Assembly: GCA_963974475.1 (NCBI GenBank)
Contig: CAXBCR010000037.1
Coordinates: 1-23,299, forward strand
Length of the DNA stretch: 23,299 nt
Reading direction: 5' to 3'
Source of the DNA: CAJXZP01 sp963974475
GTDB lineage: Bacteria > Bacteroidota > Bacteroidia > Flavobacteriales_G > Salibacteraceae
Shown: one piece after another, positions 15,934-23,244 of the stretch
Layout of the letters: each line of letters begins with the position of its first letter
How positions within the stretch are numbered: position 1 is the first letter of the stretch
Notes under the pieces: model-generated
What the model saw: only the letters and a program-made list of their open reading frames with translations
The model's database searches: none
What the model was told of the DNA's origin: nothing
Position numbers and translations under genes: made by a program

Positions 15934-17378
15934 CCAAGATATTATTTAGTCATAGCTACTATTATAAATTAGATTCTAAACAATGGAAAATGGGGACGCC
16001 TTACCCGCCATTGGGAACTATTTATGCAGCTTCATTTATGCGAGAAAATGGCTATGAGGTCTCCTTATTTGACGTTTGCTTACGCGACCGACCCGATGAA
16101 ATTGAAGCAATTCTAGTTCGAGAACGCCCGCAGTTTTTGGTGTTATATGATGACGGATTCAACTACCTCACCAAAATGTGCCTCACCACCATGCGAGAGG
16201 CTGCTTTTGAAATGATGGCAATCGCTAAAAAATATGATTGTACCATTTTAGTGAATAGCTCTGATTCTACCGACCATTTTGAAAAATACTTGTCGCATGG
16301 AGCAGATGTAATTCTGCTAGGCGAAGGTGAAATCTCGTTATTGGAAACCGTTCGGGCGTTGGAAAATAAAACGGATTTAACGGACGTAAAAGGGTTGTGC
16401 TATACCTCTGATTCTGCAATTATTCAAACCGGAAAACGAGCCGTATTAAAAGATTTGGATACACTTCCACAACCTGCTTGGGATTTGATTGACGTGGATT
16501 CTTACAAAAATATTTGGGCAGGTCGCGGGCATTCTTTTGCGCTAAACATAGCCACCACCCGTGGGTGTCCTTACCACTGCAATTGGTGCGCAAAACCTAT
16601 TTACGGACAACGCTACAACACCCGCTCACCGCAACGCGTTGTGACCGAAATAAAAATGCTACAGCACAAATTTGGGGTTTCAACTTTCTGGATGTGCGAT
16701 GATATTTTTGGACTCAAACCAGGCTGGGTACAATCATTTAACCAAGAATTAAAACGCGAACAGTTACAAATTCAATACAAAATTCAAAGCCGTGCTGATT
16801 TACTTTTAGTGGAAGACAATATTGATTCGCTAGTTGATTCCGGTTTATATGAAGTGTGGATTGGTGCGGAAAGCGGCTCTCAAAAAATATTAGATGCCAT
16901 GAAAAAAGGCACTAAAATTTCTCAAATCCAAGAATCCACTCAACTGCTACAATCCAAAGGGGTGCGGGTTGCCTTTTTCTTGCAATTTGGGTACCTCAAC
17001 GAAACCAAAGATGATATTGAGGCCACTATCAAAATGCTGCTCAATTTTATGCCCGATGATATCGGGGTAAGTGTTTCCTACCCTTTGCCCGGTACGGAGT
17101 TTTACGACATTGTAAAATCTCAATTAAGCGAAAAGGCCAATTGGACCGATTCGGATGATTTGGCCTTGATGTTTCAAAATACGTTTAATCAAAAATATTA
17201 CAAAACATTGCATCGCTACGTGCATAAGGTTTTTAGAAACGCACAGGCCAAACAAGTGGTGGCTCAGCAAGGGTTTTCTTCCATTTATGGATTAAAAGCA
17301 TGGGCCAAACAAGTATATTACTATCCCATAATTTCTCGGTTAGAAAAGGAATTGAAATCGTTAAGTAATTTAAATTAA
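15930..17378 (+). CDS. B12-binding domain radical SAM protein (1 of 3)
   Basis: The protein has 482 residues. The N-terminal cobalamin-binding-type Rossmann domain (about 1-180) contains PYPPLG (25-30) and GADVILLGEGE (124-134). The radical SAM barrel carries RGCPYHCNWC (211-220) with the 4Fe-4S cysteines C213, C217 and C220, followed by YGQRYNTRSP and later AESGSQ and SVSYPLPGTEFYD. The architecture is that of BchE/class-B methylase-like enzymes, which methylate unactivated carbons or carry out ring and rearrangement chemistry. The classical DxHxxG cobalamin motif is not seen, as in many family members. It is a close paralogue in layout of the protein at 18172. Overlap is 4 bp upstream and 1 bp downstream. 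Confidence 0.9.
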   Translation: MTKILFSHSYYYKLDSKQWKMGTPYPPLGTIYAASFMRENGYEVSLFDVCLRDRPDEIEAILVRERPQFLVLYDDGFNYLTKMCLTTMREAAFEMMAIAKKYDCTILVNSSDSTDHFEKYLSHGADVILLGEGEISLLETVRALENKTDLTDVKGLCYTSDSAIIQTGKRAVLKDLDTLPQPAWDLIDVDSYKNIWAGRGHSFALNIATTRGCPYHCNWCAKPIYGQRYNTRSPQRVVTEIKMLQHKFGVSTFWMCDDIFGLKPGWVQSFNQELKREQLQIQYKIQSRADLLLVEDNIDSLVDSGLYEVWIGAESGSQKILDAMKKGTKISQIQESTQLLQSKGVRVAFFLQFGYLNETKDDIEATIKMLLNFMPDDIGVSVSYPLPGTEFYDIVKSQLSEKANWTDSDDLALMFQNTFNQKYYKTLHRYVHKVFRNAQAKQVVAQQGFSSIYGLKAWAKQVYYYPIISRLEKELKSLSNLN

Positions 17379-18172
17379 TGGCGGCCCATTTTGACCATAC
17401 CGCTGGTAATTACGACCAAGATTTTACTGCTTCGCCTATTGGTAAAGTGCAACGTGAGCTGGTATTCAAATCGTTAGATAATTGTTTTTCTGCCACTTCC
17501 GCATCCAACATATTAGAAATTAATTGTGGCACGGGCGAAGACGCTTTGCATTTTGGGGAGTTAGGAGCGCAAGTTTTAGCTACCGATATTTCGAGCGAAA
17601 TGGTAAAAGTAACCCAAGCCAAAACCCACCATTTGCCAAATGTAAGCTGCCAGGTTTTAGATATAAATAAACTGGATAATCTTTCAAATAGCGGACACAA
17701 AACACGCTATGATTTGATTTTTTCCAATTTCGGAGGATTGAATTGTTTAACAGAAAATGACCTTCGTGCATTTTTTAAAAACGCAACTAGTTTATTAAAG
17801 CAAAACGGTTTAATAGCGTTGGTAATTATGCCTAATTTCTGTTTATGGGAAACAGTATATTTTGCTACCAAACTGCAATTTTCAAAAGCATTTAGAAGAC
17901 GCAAAAAATCGGGAGTACTCGCTAATGTAGCTGGGCAAAATGTACCTACTTTTTACTACTCCCCTTCCCAAATAAAAGATTTTGCAACAGGGTTTACCGT
18001 GCTAAAAACCACTCCTATCGGATTTTTTACTCCTCCTTCTTATTTGAATCCATTTTTTGCAAACCGACCTAAATCCTTAAAAAAATTGGCAAAACAGGAT
18101 GAAATGCGATTAAACAAGGCATATTTAGCTTCGTTTTCGGACCATTTCTTAATTTGCCTTCAAAAAAATTAA
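17378..18172 (+). CDS. Class I SAM-dependent methyltransferase
   Basis: The protein has 264 residues. Motif I is ILEINCGTGED (45-55), with the usual Gly at position 49 replaced by Asn; the acidic residue after strand 2 is D70 in VLATDISSEMV; and the YDLIFSNFGGLNC segment is the motif IV region. It matches UbiE/BioC-like small-molecule methyltransferases more than DNA or rRNA ones. It sits between two B12 radical SAM genes and shares TAATG junctions with both (1-bp overlaps), which implies coupled translation and a shared pathway. Likely O- or N-methylation of the product; the substrate is unknown. Confidence 0.85.
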   Translation: MAAHFDHTAGNYDQDFTASPIGKVQRELVFKSLDNCFSATSASNILEINCGTGEDALHFGELGAQVLATDISSEMVKVTQAKTHHLPNVSCQVLDINKLDNLSNSGHKTRYDLIFSNFGGLNCLTENDLRAFFKNATSLLKQNGLIALVIMPNFCLWETVYFATKLQFSKAFRRRKKSGVLANVAGQNVPTFYYSPSQIKDFATGFTVLKTTPIGFFTPPSYLNPFFANRPKSLKKLAKQDEMRLNKAYLASFSDHFLICLQKN

Positions 18173-19554
18173 TGGACGTTTTTCTCACACACGGTTATTT
18201 CATCCAAGAAGATGAAGCGGAGCAAAAAATAATGCGTCCCTACCCACCTTTGGGGTTGCTGTATATTTCGGCTTACCTCAAACAAAACAACCTTTCGGTA
18301 ACTGTTTTTGATGCCACTTTTTCTAGCTATAGCGAACTTCAAAAAGCATTGCTAACCCACCAACCCAAAGTGATTGGGGTGTATGCCAACCTAATGACGA
18401 AGGTGAACAATATCCGATTGATGCAATGGGTGAAAACACAACCCGAATTAGCGCATTCCAAAATAGTAATGGGCGGACCAGATGTAACCTACAATTATCA
18501 AAATTACCTGCGTTTTGGGGCTGATTTTATCGTTATTGGAGAAGGAGAACAAACCATGCTAGAGCTGAGCACTCGCATCATTCAAAACCTTCCTTTTACT
18601 GAAATTACGGGCATTGCCTACGCTTCGGATTCGGAATTTGTGAAAACGGCACCGCGCGAAAAACTGAAAGATTTAAGCCAACTTCCATCTCCCGATAGAG
18701 CCGCTATTGATTTGAATCTGTATTTGAAAGCGTGGAAAAAACACCATGGTACCAACACGCTCAATATTTCTACCCAACGCGGATGTCCCTATACCTGCAA
18801 ATGGTGCAGCACCGCTGTGTATGGACAAAGTTACCGCAGGCAATCTCCAGTTTTGGTGGCCAATGAAATTGAAGAACTTATTGCCACTTATCAACCCGAT
18901 TCTCTTTGGTTTGTAGACGATGTTTTTACGGTAAATCATCGTTGGTTAGGTGAGTTATATAGCGAGTTTAAAAGTCGAAAAATCAAAATTCCTTTCGAAA
19001 TAATAACCCGTGCCGAACGGCTAAATGAAACCGTGTTGCAGCAGCTAAAAGAAATGGGTTGTAGCAAAATATGGATAGGCGCTGAAAGTGGCTCGCAACG
19101 CATTATCGACCTAATGGATAGGCGCGTAAATATCGATTTGGTACGCGACATGATTATCAAAACCCAAGAATTTGGAATAGATACCGGAACCTTCATTATG
19201 GTAGGTTATCCCACCGAAACTGAGGAAGATATAGCGCAAACGGTGCAATACCTCAAGGATGCTAACCCTACCAATTTTACCATTACGGTAGCTTACCCCA
19301 TAAAAGGAACGGGCTTATATGAACAGGTTTTGAGTAAAATAACTACTCAATTAAATTGGCATGAATCTACCGATAGAAACATCGATTTTAAACGTACTTA
19401 TTCTCGTAAATATTACGATTATGCGGTTCGCTATATTGTGAATGAAGTGGGAAGCTACCACGAGTTTCAAAAACCGAATTCCAATAAATTTCAAGCCACA
19501 AAAATGAAAATGAAATCGATTGTTTCATCCTTTTTAATGCGCGTAACCAAATGA
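18172..19554 (+). CDS. B12-binding domain radical SAM protein (2 of 3)
   Basis: The protein has 460 residues from the ATG at 18172; an upstream in-frame TTG at 18154 is rejected because the ATG forms the same TAATG overlap as the preceding junction and aligns with the paralogue's start. The cobalamin-type domain (about 1-165) has PYPPLG (24-29), MGGPDVTYN (100-108) and GADFIVIGEGE (116-126). The cluster motif is RGCPYTCKWC (203-212) with C205, C209 and C212, then YGQSYRRQSP. AESGSQ and a TVAYPIKGTGLYE segment follow. It parallels the protein at 15930 throughout, pointing to duplication within the operon and two related reactions or a heteromeric pair. Its TGA overlaps the ATG of the 29-residue ORF. 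Confidence 0.9.
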   Translation: MDVFLTHGYFIQEDEAEQKIMRPYPPLGLLYISAYLKQNNLSVTVFDATFSSYSELQKALLTHQPKVIGVYANLMTKVNNIRLMQWVKTQPELAHSKIVMGGPDVTYNYQNYLRFGADFIVIGEGEQTMLELSTRIIQNLPFTEITGIAYASDSEFVKTAPREKLKDLSQLPSPDRAAIDLNLYLKAWKKHHGTNTLNISTQRGCPYTCKWCSTAVYGQSYRRQSPVLVANEIEELIATYQPDSLWFVDDVFTVNHRWLGELYSEFKSRKIKIPFEIITRAERLNETVLQQLKEMGCSKIWIGAESGSQRIIDLMDRRVNIDLVRDMIIKTQEFGIDTGTFIMVGYPTETEEDIAQTVQYLKDANPTNFTITVAYPIKGTGLYEQVLSKITTQLNWHESTDRNIDFKRTYSRKYYDYAVRYIVNEVGSYHEFQKPNSNKFQATKMKMKSIVSSFLMRVTK

Positions 19555-19640
19555 TCACTAAATCGTATTTTTATCGCATGCCAAAAGCCGCAACGGATAG
19601 CGCCAATTACAATTTAATAGCACCACAAAGTGAGTACTAA
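19551..19640 (+). CDS. Small 29-residue ORF between radical SAM genes (candidate precursor peptide)
   Basis: The ATG at 19551 overlaps the TGA of the upstream radical SAM gene (ATGA), and the TAA at 19638-19640 lies 11 bp inside the next radical SAM gene, which starts with GTG at 19630. The ORF thus fills exactly the only apparent gap in an operon where the other genes abut or overlap. The peptide begins MITKSYFYRMPKAATDSANY and ends with EY; it has four Tyr (6, 8, 20, 29), no Cys and no membrane segment. The downstream frame has a TAG at 19618-19620, so that gene cannot start further up. Inference: a real small gene, possibly the substrate peptide of the B12 radical SAM enzymes. A coupling leader or chance ORF is possible. 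Confidence 0.45.
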   Translation: MITKSYFYRMPKAATDSANYNLIAPQSEY

Positions 19641-21150
19641 ACTTATCATTTTCAATCCCCGAAGCGCGAATGAAAAACATCGTATTCCTAATTCCATATT
19701 GCAGGTAGGCGCCTCTATTCATGGCAAATTTGATTATGTATTTATAGATGGAAATCTTGAATCAGACCCCTTGGCCAAAATCCTTGACCTTCTATCTACC
19801 GGCACCTATCAATACTTTTGTTGCACCGTAATGCCCGGACCGCAATTGCGTCAAGCCATTCCTTTTACCAAAGAAATAAAACATCAATTTCCTAATGTTA
19901 CCGTGATTTGGGGCGGCTATTTTGCCTCCAATCAGTACCAAGTTTGTCTAAATTCTGGCGTGGTAGATTACATTATAAATGGCCCGGGCGATGTAGCTTT
20001 TCCTTCTTTAATCACCGCATTAGAAGAGGTAAACCTTCGGGCTATTAAAGACATAAAAAACATTGCCTATTTAGATGAAGATGGGGCTATTGTAAAAACG
20101 GCTAAAGAAGCATTGTTAGACCAAAATGCCTTGCCACCGCTTCCGTACCGCTATTTGGACCAACATTATTCGTTGCCCAACTACCTCGCCAAAACTTTTA
20201 TGGGAAGCACCACTTTTTCATACCATTCCAGTATGGGCTGCCCGTTTACTTGTTCGTTCTGTGCCATAGTGCCCATTTTTAATGCCTCTTGGAAAGGAAA
20301 ATCGGCCGAAGGGATGTATCAGGATGTAAAATATTTTAAAGATACCTACGGAATCAACGCCATCGAATTTCACGATAACAACTTCTTTACCTCACGAAAA
20401 CGGGTAGTCGATTTTTCAAAACTAATTCTCCATGACGGCATAAAATATTGGGGCGAAGGGCGTATCGATACCATTAATCAATACTCGGATGAAGATTTGA
20501 TATTGATGAAAAAAGCGGGATGCACTATGATTTTTTTAGGAGCCGAAACCGGCAACGATGAAGTGCTCAAACAAATGAATAAAGGCGGTACCCAAACCGG
20601 GAAAATGATAAAAGATTTTGCTCGTAGAATGGGTAGAATTGGAATAATTCCTGAAATGTCGTTTGTACTCGGAATGCCCGGTGACACCGAAGAACAGGTG
20701 TATAAACAGATTTTATGGGATATTAATTTCATTAAAGAAATCAAAGAAATAAACCCCGCTACCGAAATCATTATTTACCTCTACAGCCCCACACCTACCG
20801 AAGGGTCTGACTTATATGCGCAAATTCTAAAGGCTGGGTTTTCATTTCCTAATACCTTAGAAGATTGGATTTCGCCAAGTTGGGAGAATTTTGATTTACG
20901 TAAAAACCCGCTTACCCCTTGGCTCAAACCGTATATGATTGACACTATCAAAGATTTTGAAACGGTGCTAAATGGTAAGTATCCTACCGTTTCTGACTTT
21001 AGAATTACAGGATATAAAAAAACCATTTTACATCTACTTTCTAATTGGCGCTATCAAACCAATTTTTACAAATATCCGTACGAAATTAAATTGCTTCACA
21101 AAATTTGGAAATACCGCCAACCCGAAATTCAGGGTTTTTATTCTGAATAA
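19630..21150 (+). CDS. B12-binding-type radical SAM protein (3 of 3, divergent)
   Basis: The protein has 506 residues from a GTG start, the only plausible one because of an in-frame stop 12 bp upstream. The N-terminal B12-type domain (about 1-165) has IWGGYFASNQY (93-103) and INGPGD (116-121) where the other two have GEGE. The cluster motif is MGCPFTCSFC (202-211) with C204, C208 and C211, then LGAETGNDEV and EMSFVLGMPGDT. It clearly differs from the other two: no PYPPLG, no YGQ after the cluster, and a longer C-terminus (about 440-506). It probably catalyses a distinct step. The start overlaps the 29-residue ORF by 11 bp, and the next gene begins 3 bp after its stop. Confidence 0.88.
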   Translation: MSTKLIIFNPRSANEKHRIPNSILQVGASIHGKFDYVFIDGNLESDPLAKILDLLSTGTYQYFCCTVMPGPQLRQAIPFTKEIKHQFPNVTVIWGGYFASNQYQVCLNSGVVDYIINGPGDVAFPSLITALEEVNLRAIKDIKNIAYLDEDGAIVKTAKEALLDQNALPPLPYRYLDQHYSLPNYLAKTFMGSTTFSYHSSMGCPFTCSFCAIVPIFNASWKGKSAEGMYQDVKYFKDTYGINAIEFHDNNFFTSRKRVVDFSKLILHDGIKYWGEGRIDTINQYSDEDLILMKKAGCTMIFLGAETGNDEVLKQMNKGGTQTGKMIKDFARRMGRIGIIPEMSFVLGMPGDTEEQVYKQILWDINFIKEIKEINPATEIIIYLYSPTPTEGSDLYAQILKAGFSFPNTLEDWISPSWENFDLRKNPLTPWLKPYMIDTIKDFETVLNGKYPTVSDFRITGYKKTILHLLSNWRYQTNFYKYPYEIKLLHKIWKYRQPEIQGFYSE

Positions 21151-21153
21151 ACC

Positions 21154-21819
21154 ATGAAAAGACTGATTCAAAAGCTGCTGCATCCGTTTTACAAAAAATA
21201 CCACTTTTGGTATCATCGGAAACCACGTAAATATGCATTTAAACAAGTGTATACCATCGTTCAACCGGGAGTGTTTTCCCCTAAAAATACCATTAGCACT
21301 CGCGTGTTTTTGAATTTTATGGATGCATTCAATGTCCGCAACAAATCTGTTTTAGAACTAGGGTGTGGTAGTGGTATCATTTCCCTTTATATGGCTTACA
21401 AAGGGGCTAAGGTAACTGCTTCCGATATAAACGAGGTGGCACTTACTTCGCTCCACAAGGTAAGTCTAGCGCAAGCATTAGCGATAAATACAGTGTGTTC
21501 CAATCTTTTTGAAAAGCTAACGATTTCTGATTTTGATTTTATTTGTATCAATCCCCCTTATTATCCTAAAAAACCTGAAAACATGGCTGAAAACGCCTGG
21601 TTTTGTGGCGAAAACTTTGAGTATTTTGATCGCCTATTTCTTCAATTAAAAACCGCAAACCTACCTGCGCAACAAGTATATATGATACTCTCCGATGGGT
21701 GTGAATTGGATAGAATTAAAAGCCTAGCTCATCAATACCAACTGGATTTAACGCTCTGTTTTTCAAAAAAAATGACATTCGAAATGGCGTATATTTTTAG
21801 GCTAACACGTTTGAAATAA
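21154..21819 (+). CDS. SAM-dependent methyltransferase with NPPY motif
   Basis: The protein has 221 residues. A basic, aromatic N-terminus (about 1-35) precedes motif I VLELGCGSG (66-74), the acidic D91 in ASDINEVAL, and motif IV INPPYYPKKP (132-141). The N-P-P-Y tetrad is used by PrmC/HemK-type and N6-adenine methyltransferases, which methylate the nitrogen of an amide or amino group lying in a planar system. It starts 3 bp after the third radical SAM gene and closes the operon. Inference: N-methylation of an amide or amine, perhaps a Gln/Asn side chain or amino sugar. It is shorter than PrmC and lacks its N-terminal helical domain, so it is unlikely to be the release-factor enzyme. Confidence 0.85.
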   Translation: MKRLIQKLLHPFYKKYHFWYHRKPRKYAFKQVYTIVQPGVFSPKNTISTRVFLNFMDAFNVRNKSVLELGCGSGIISLYMAYKGAKVTASDINEVALTSLHKVSLAQALAINTVCSNLFEKLTISDFDFICINPPYYPKKPENMAENAWFCGENFEYFDRLFLQLKTANLPAQQVYMILSDGCELDRIKSLAHQYQLDLTLCFSKKMTFEMAYIFRLTRLK

Positions 21820-21913
21820 AACCCAATAGTACCTCGTGTTTTCATTTGCCGAACTCACTATTTACAAGACTACCAAAAATTACGATTCATCCAACTTCGG
21901 TAATTGGCATGGT

Positions 21914-22084
21914 TTATAACCCAATTCGCTTGTACCATTCGCTCATGGTAAAATCTTCGTTCGTTTTTTTAGCATGCTTTTTTTCCGACTTAAATTCACG
22001 AACAAAAAATGTAATTATTCCAATTAAACCAATCAAAATAACCACAAACAAACTACTAATTATCGCTACCGAAACTAATCCCAT
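21914..22084 (-). CDS. Small single-span membrane protein, 56 residues
   Basis: On the minus strand an ATG at 22082-22084 opens 56 codons ending in TAA. The N-terminus (about residues 3-28, VSVAIISSLFVVILIGLIGI and onward) is one strong membrane helix. It is followed by a charged Lys/Glu-rich segment (REFKSEKKHAKKTNED) and a distinct end, EWYKRIGL. This sharp hydrophobic-then-basic layout is typical of real small membrane proteins. It is not part of the plus-strand operon. A TACATCTG box (one mismatch to TAnnTTTG) lies 22 bp upstream. No homologue or function is recognised; similar small proteins often tune a larger membrane complex. Confidence 0.6.
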   Translation of the reverse strand: MGLVSVAIISSLFVVILIGLIGIITFFVREFKSEKKHAKKTNEDFTMSEWYKRIGL

Positions 22085-22161
22085 ATTCTATCATTCATCT
22101 TCCTCACAGATGTACGATGATTAGGAGAAAAGGTTGGAAAATAACTGGCTTTTATTAGAAA

Positions 22162-22402
22162 ATAAAAAGCGTAGCTCAAATAGTACAAAAAGCTTCAAGA
22201 AAAGCTTTGATAAAAAAGAATATTACCCCACACATGTTACGCCATAGCTTTGCTACCCATCTTTTAGAAAACGGGACATACCTACGATATTCAGGTTCTT
22301 CTAGGACATAATAGTTCCAAAACAACAGAAACATATACGCACGTTGCCATTAATCATATCAAAATCATAAAAAGTCCTATTGAAATATTAAATTTGGAAT
22401 AG
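22162..22402 (+). pseudogene. C-terminal remnant of a tyrosine recombinase/integrase, frameshifted
   Basis: The first part reads VAQIVQKASRKALIKKNITP and then HMLRHSFATHLLENGT, which contains the conserved Arg of XerC/D-like integrases. The frame then breaks near 22288-22291 and continues in another frame as IQVLLGHNSSKTTETYTHV, with the conserved His and the catalytic Tyr, ending in TAG at 22400-22402. Comparison with the usual RYIQ motif suggests a net loss of 2 nt. The N-terminal two-thirds of the gene is missing; a TAG lies at 22156. It must be non-functional. It marks past insertion of a mobile element, next to the toxin-antitoxin pair. Confidence 0.85.
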
Positions 22403-22484
22403 ATTTATAACGTGGTTATATCACATACCAAAAAAAAATCGTGATTTGAAAATAATTCAGTAATTTTATAGAAAATTAAATAAA

Positions 22485-22700
22485 ATGGAAACTATCCGAA
22501 TTGACATAATAAACCCAAAAGCTAAAAATCTTCTAAAAGGTTTAGCAGATTTGAACTTGATAAAGATTAATAAAGAAAAATATAAATCGGACTTCTCTAC
22601 TTTGTTAAAAAAATTAAGAGCTAAATCTAATGATGAAATTTCGTTAGATGAAATAACAAAAGAAGTTGAGCAAGTGAGAAAATCACGATATGAAAAATAA
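22485..22700 (+). CDS. Antitoxin of a PIN-type toxin-antitoxin pair
   Basis: The protein has 71 residues and is Lys-rich and helical. It has no obvious DNA-binding ribbon or helix-turn-helix motif beyond the strand-like start METIRIDIINPKAKNLL. Such short proteins placed directly before PIN-domain toxins are antitoxins that bind and block the nuclease. Overlap with the toxin gene is 11 bp, so the two are translationally coupled. The codons are rich in A/T, more so than in the nearby operon, which fits recent acquisition. The call depends mainly on context. Confidence 0.7.
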   Translation: METIRIDIINPKAKNLLKGLADLNLIKINKEKYKSDFSTLLKKLRAKSNDEISLDEITKEVEQVRKSRYEK

Positions 22701-23100
22701 GAAGATAATCCTTGATACAAATCTTTGGATTAGCTTTCTGATTTCGAAAAAATTTAGTCAAATTGATGAACTAATTGAAAATAGAAAAATCATACTAATT
22801 TTTTCCAACGAATTGCTTGAAGAATTTATTGATGTTGTAAGCCGACCGAAATTTAAAAAGTACTTCACAAAAAAGGATGTTGAGAAAATTCTTGAGTATT
22901 TTGTCAATTTTGGAGAATTAGCAAGAGTTACTTCTGACATAAAAATCTGTCGAGACGAAAAAGACAATTTTTTACTAAATCTATCAGTTGATTCAAAAGC
23001 AGATTACTTAATAACTGGAGATAAGGATTTATTGATTTTAGAAAAGATTGAAAATACAAAAATTTTGACATTTTCTAAATTTAATGAACGAACTGAATAA
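22690..23100 (+). CDS. PIN-domain toxin (ribonuclease) of a toxin-antitoxin pair
   Basis: The protein has 136 residues, a full single-domain PIN protein. The acidic residues of the active site are in place: D9 in ILDTNLWIS, a Glu in ELLEEF (41-46), D92 in EKDNFLLNL and D111 in LITGDKDLL. The C-terminal TFSKF strand fits the putative PIN-family toxin group often annotated as COG1569. These are Mg2+-dependent ribonucleases that cut RNA when the antitoxin is lost. Its start overlaps the antitoxin gene. The pair lies between a dead integrase fragment and a structured intergenic element, as expected for a mobile or cassette-like module. Confidence 0.85.
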   Translation: MKNKKIILDTNLWISFLISKKFSQIDELIENRKIILIFSNELLEEFIDVVSRPKFKKYFTKKDVEKILEYFVNFGELARVTSDIKICRDEKDNFLLNLSVDSKADYLITGDKDLLILEKIENTKILTFSKFNERTE

Positions 23101-23110
23101 AAAGTAAGTG

Positions 23111-23244
23111 GTACAACACAGTATAAACTTTATTGCTGGCTTCTTGCGTACTTGCGAAAGTCCTCTCGGACTTTCTTGGTCGGTAAATATTTACTAAATT
23201 AGTTGCTTGAAACACACAACAAATCATATACAATCACGTTGGCT
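23111..23244. other. Structured intergenic element after the toxin gene (attC-like or dispersed repeat)
   Basis: Seen: a perfect 8-bp hairpin, GAAAGTCC-TCTC-GGACTTTC (23156-23175); a 12-bp palindrome, GTAAATATTTAC (23183-23194); GTTG...CAAC pairs further right; and edges GTACAAC (23111-23117) and GTTGGCT (23238-23244), each one base off the integron boxes RYYYAAC and GTTRRRY. Positions 23180-23212 resemble 55-85 at the left end. No gene is seen here or in the remaining 55 bp. The hairpin may also act as a terminator, though no T run follows. Interpretation as a recombination site is inference. Confidence 0.35.

Noticed and set aside
18154..18171. TTG start for the second radical SAM gene
   Set aside because: The ATG at 18172 forms the TAATG overlap seen at the preceding junction and matches the start of the paralogue.
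21804..21840. AACACG...CGTGTT as terminator of the radical SAM operon
   Set aside because: Only a 6-bp stem with a 25-nt loop and a short T run; too weak to annotate, though some terminator is expected here.
21846..22124. Plus-strand 92-codon open frame
   Set aside because: It overlaps the minus-strand 56-residue membrane protein, has an unlikely amino-acid composition with no domain, and reads as the antisense shadow of that gene.
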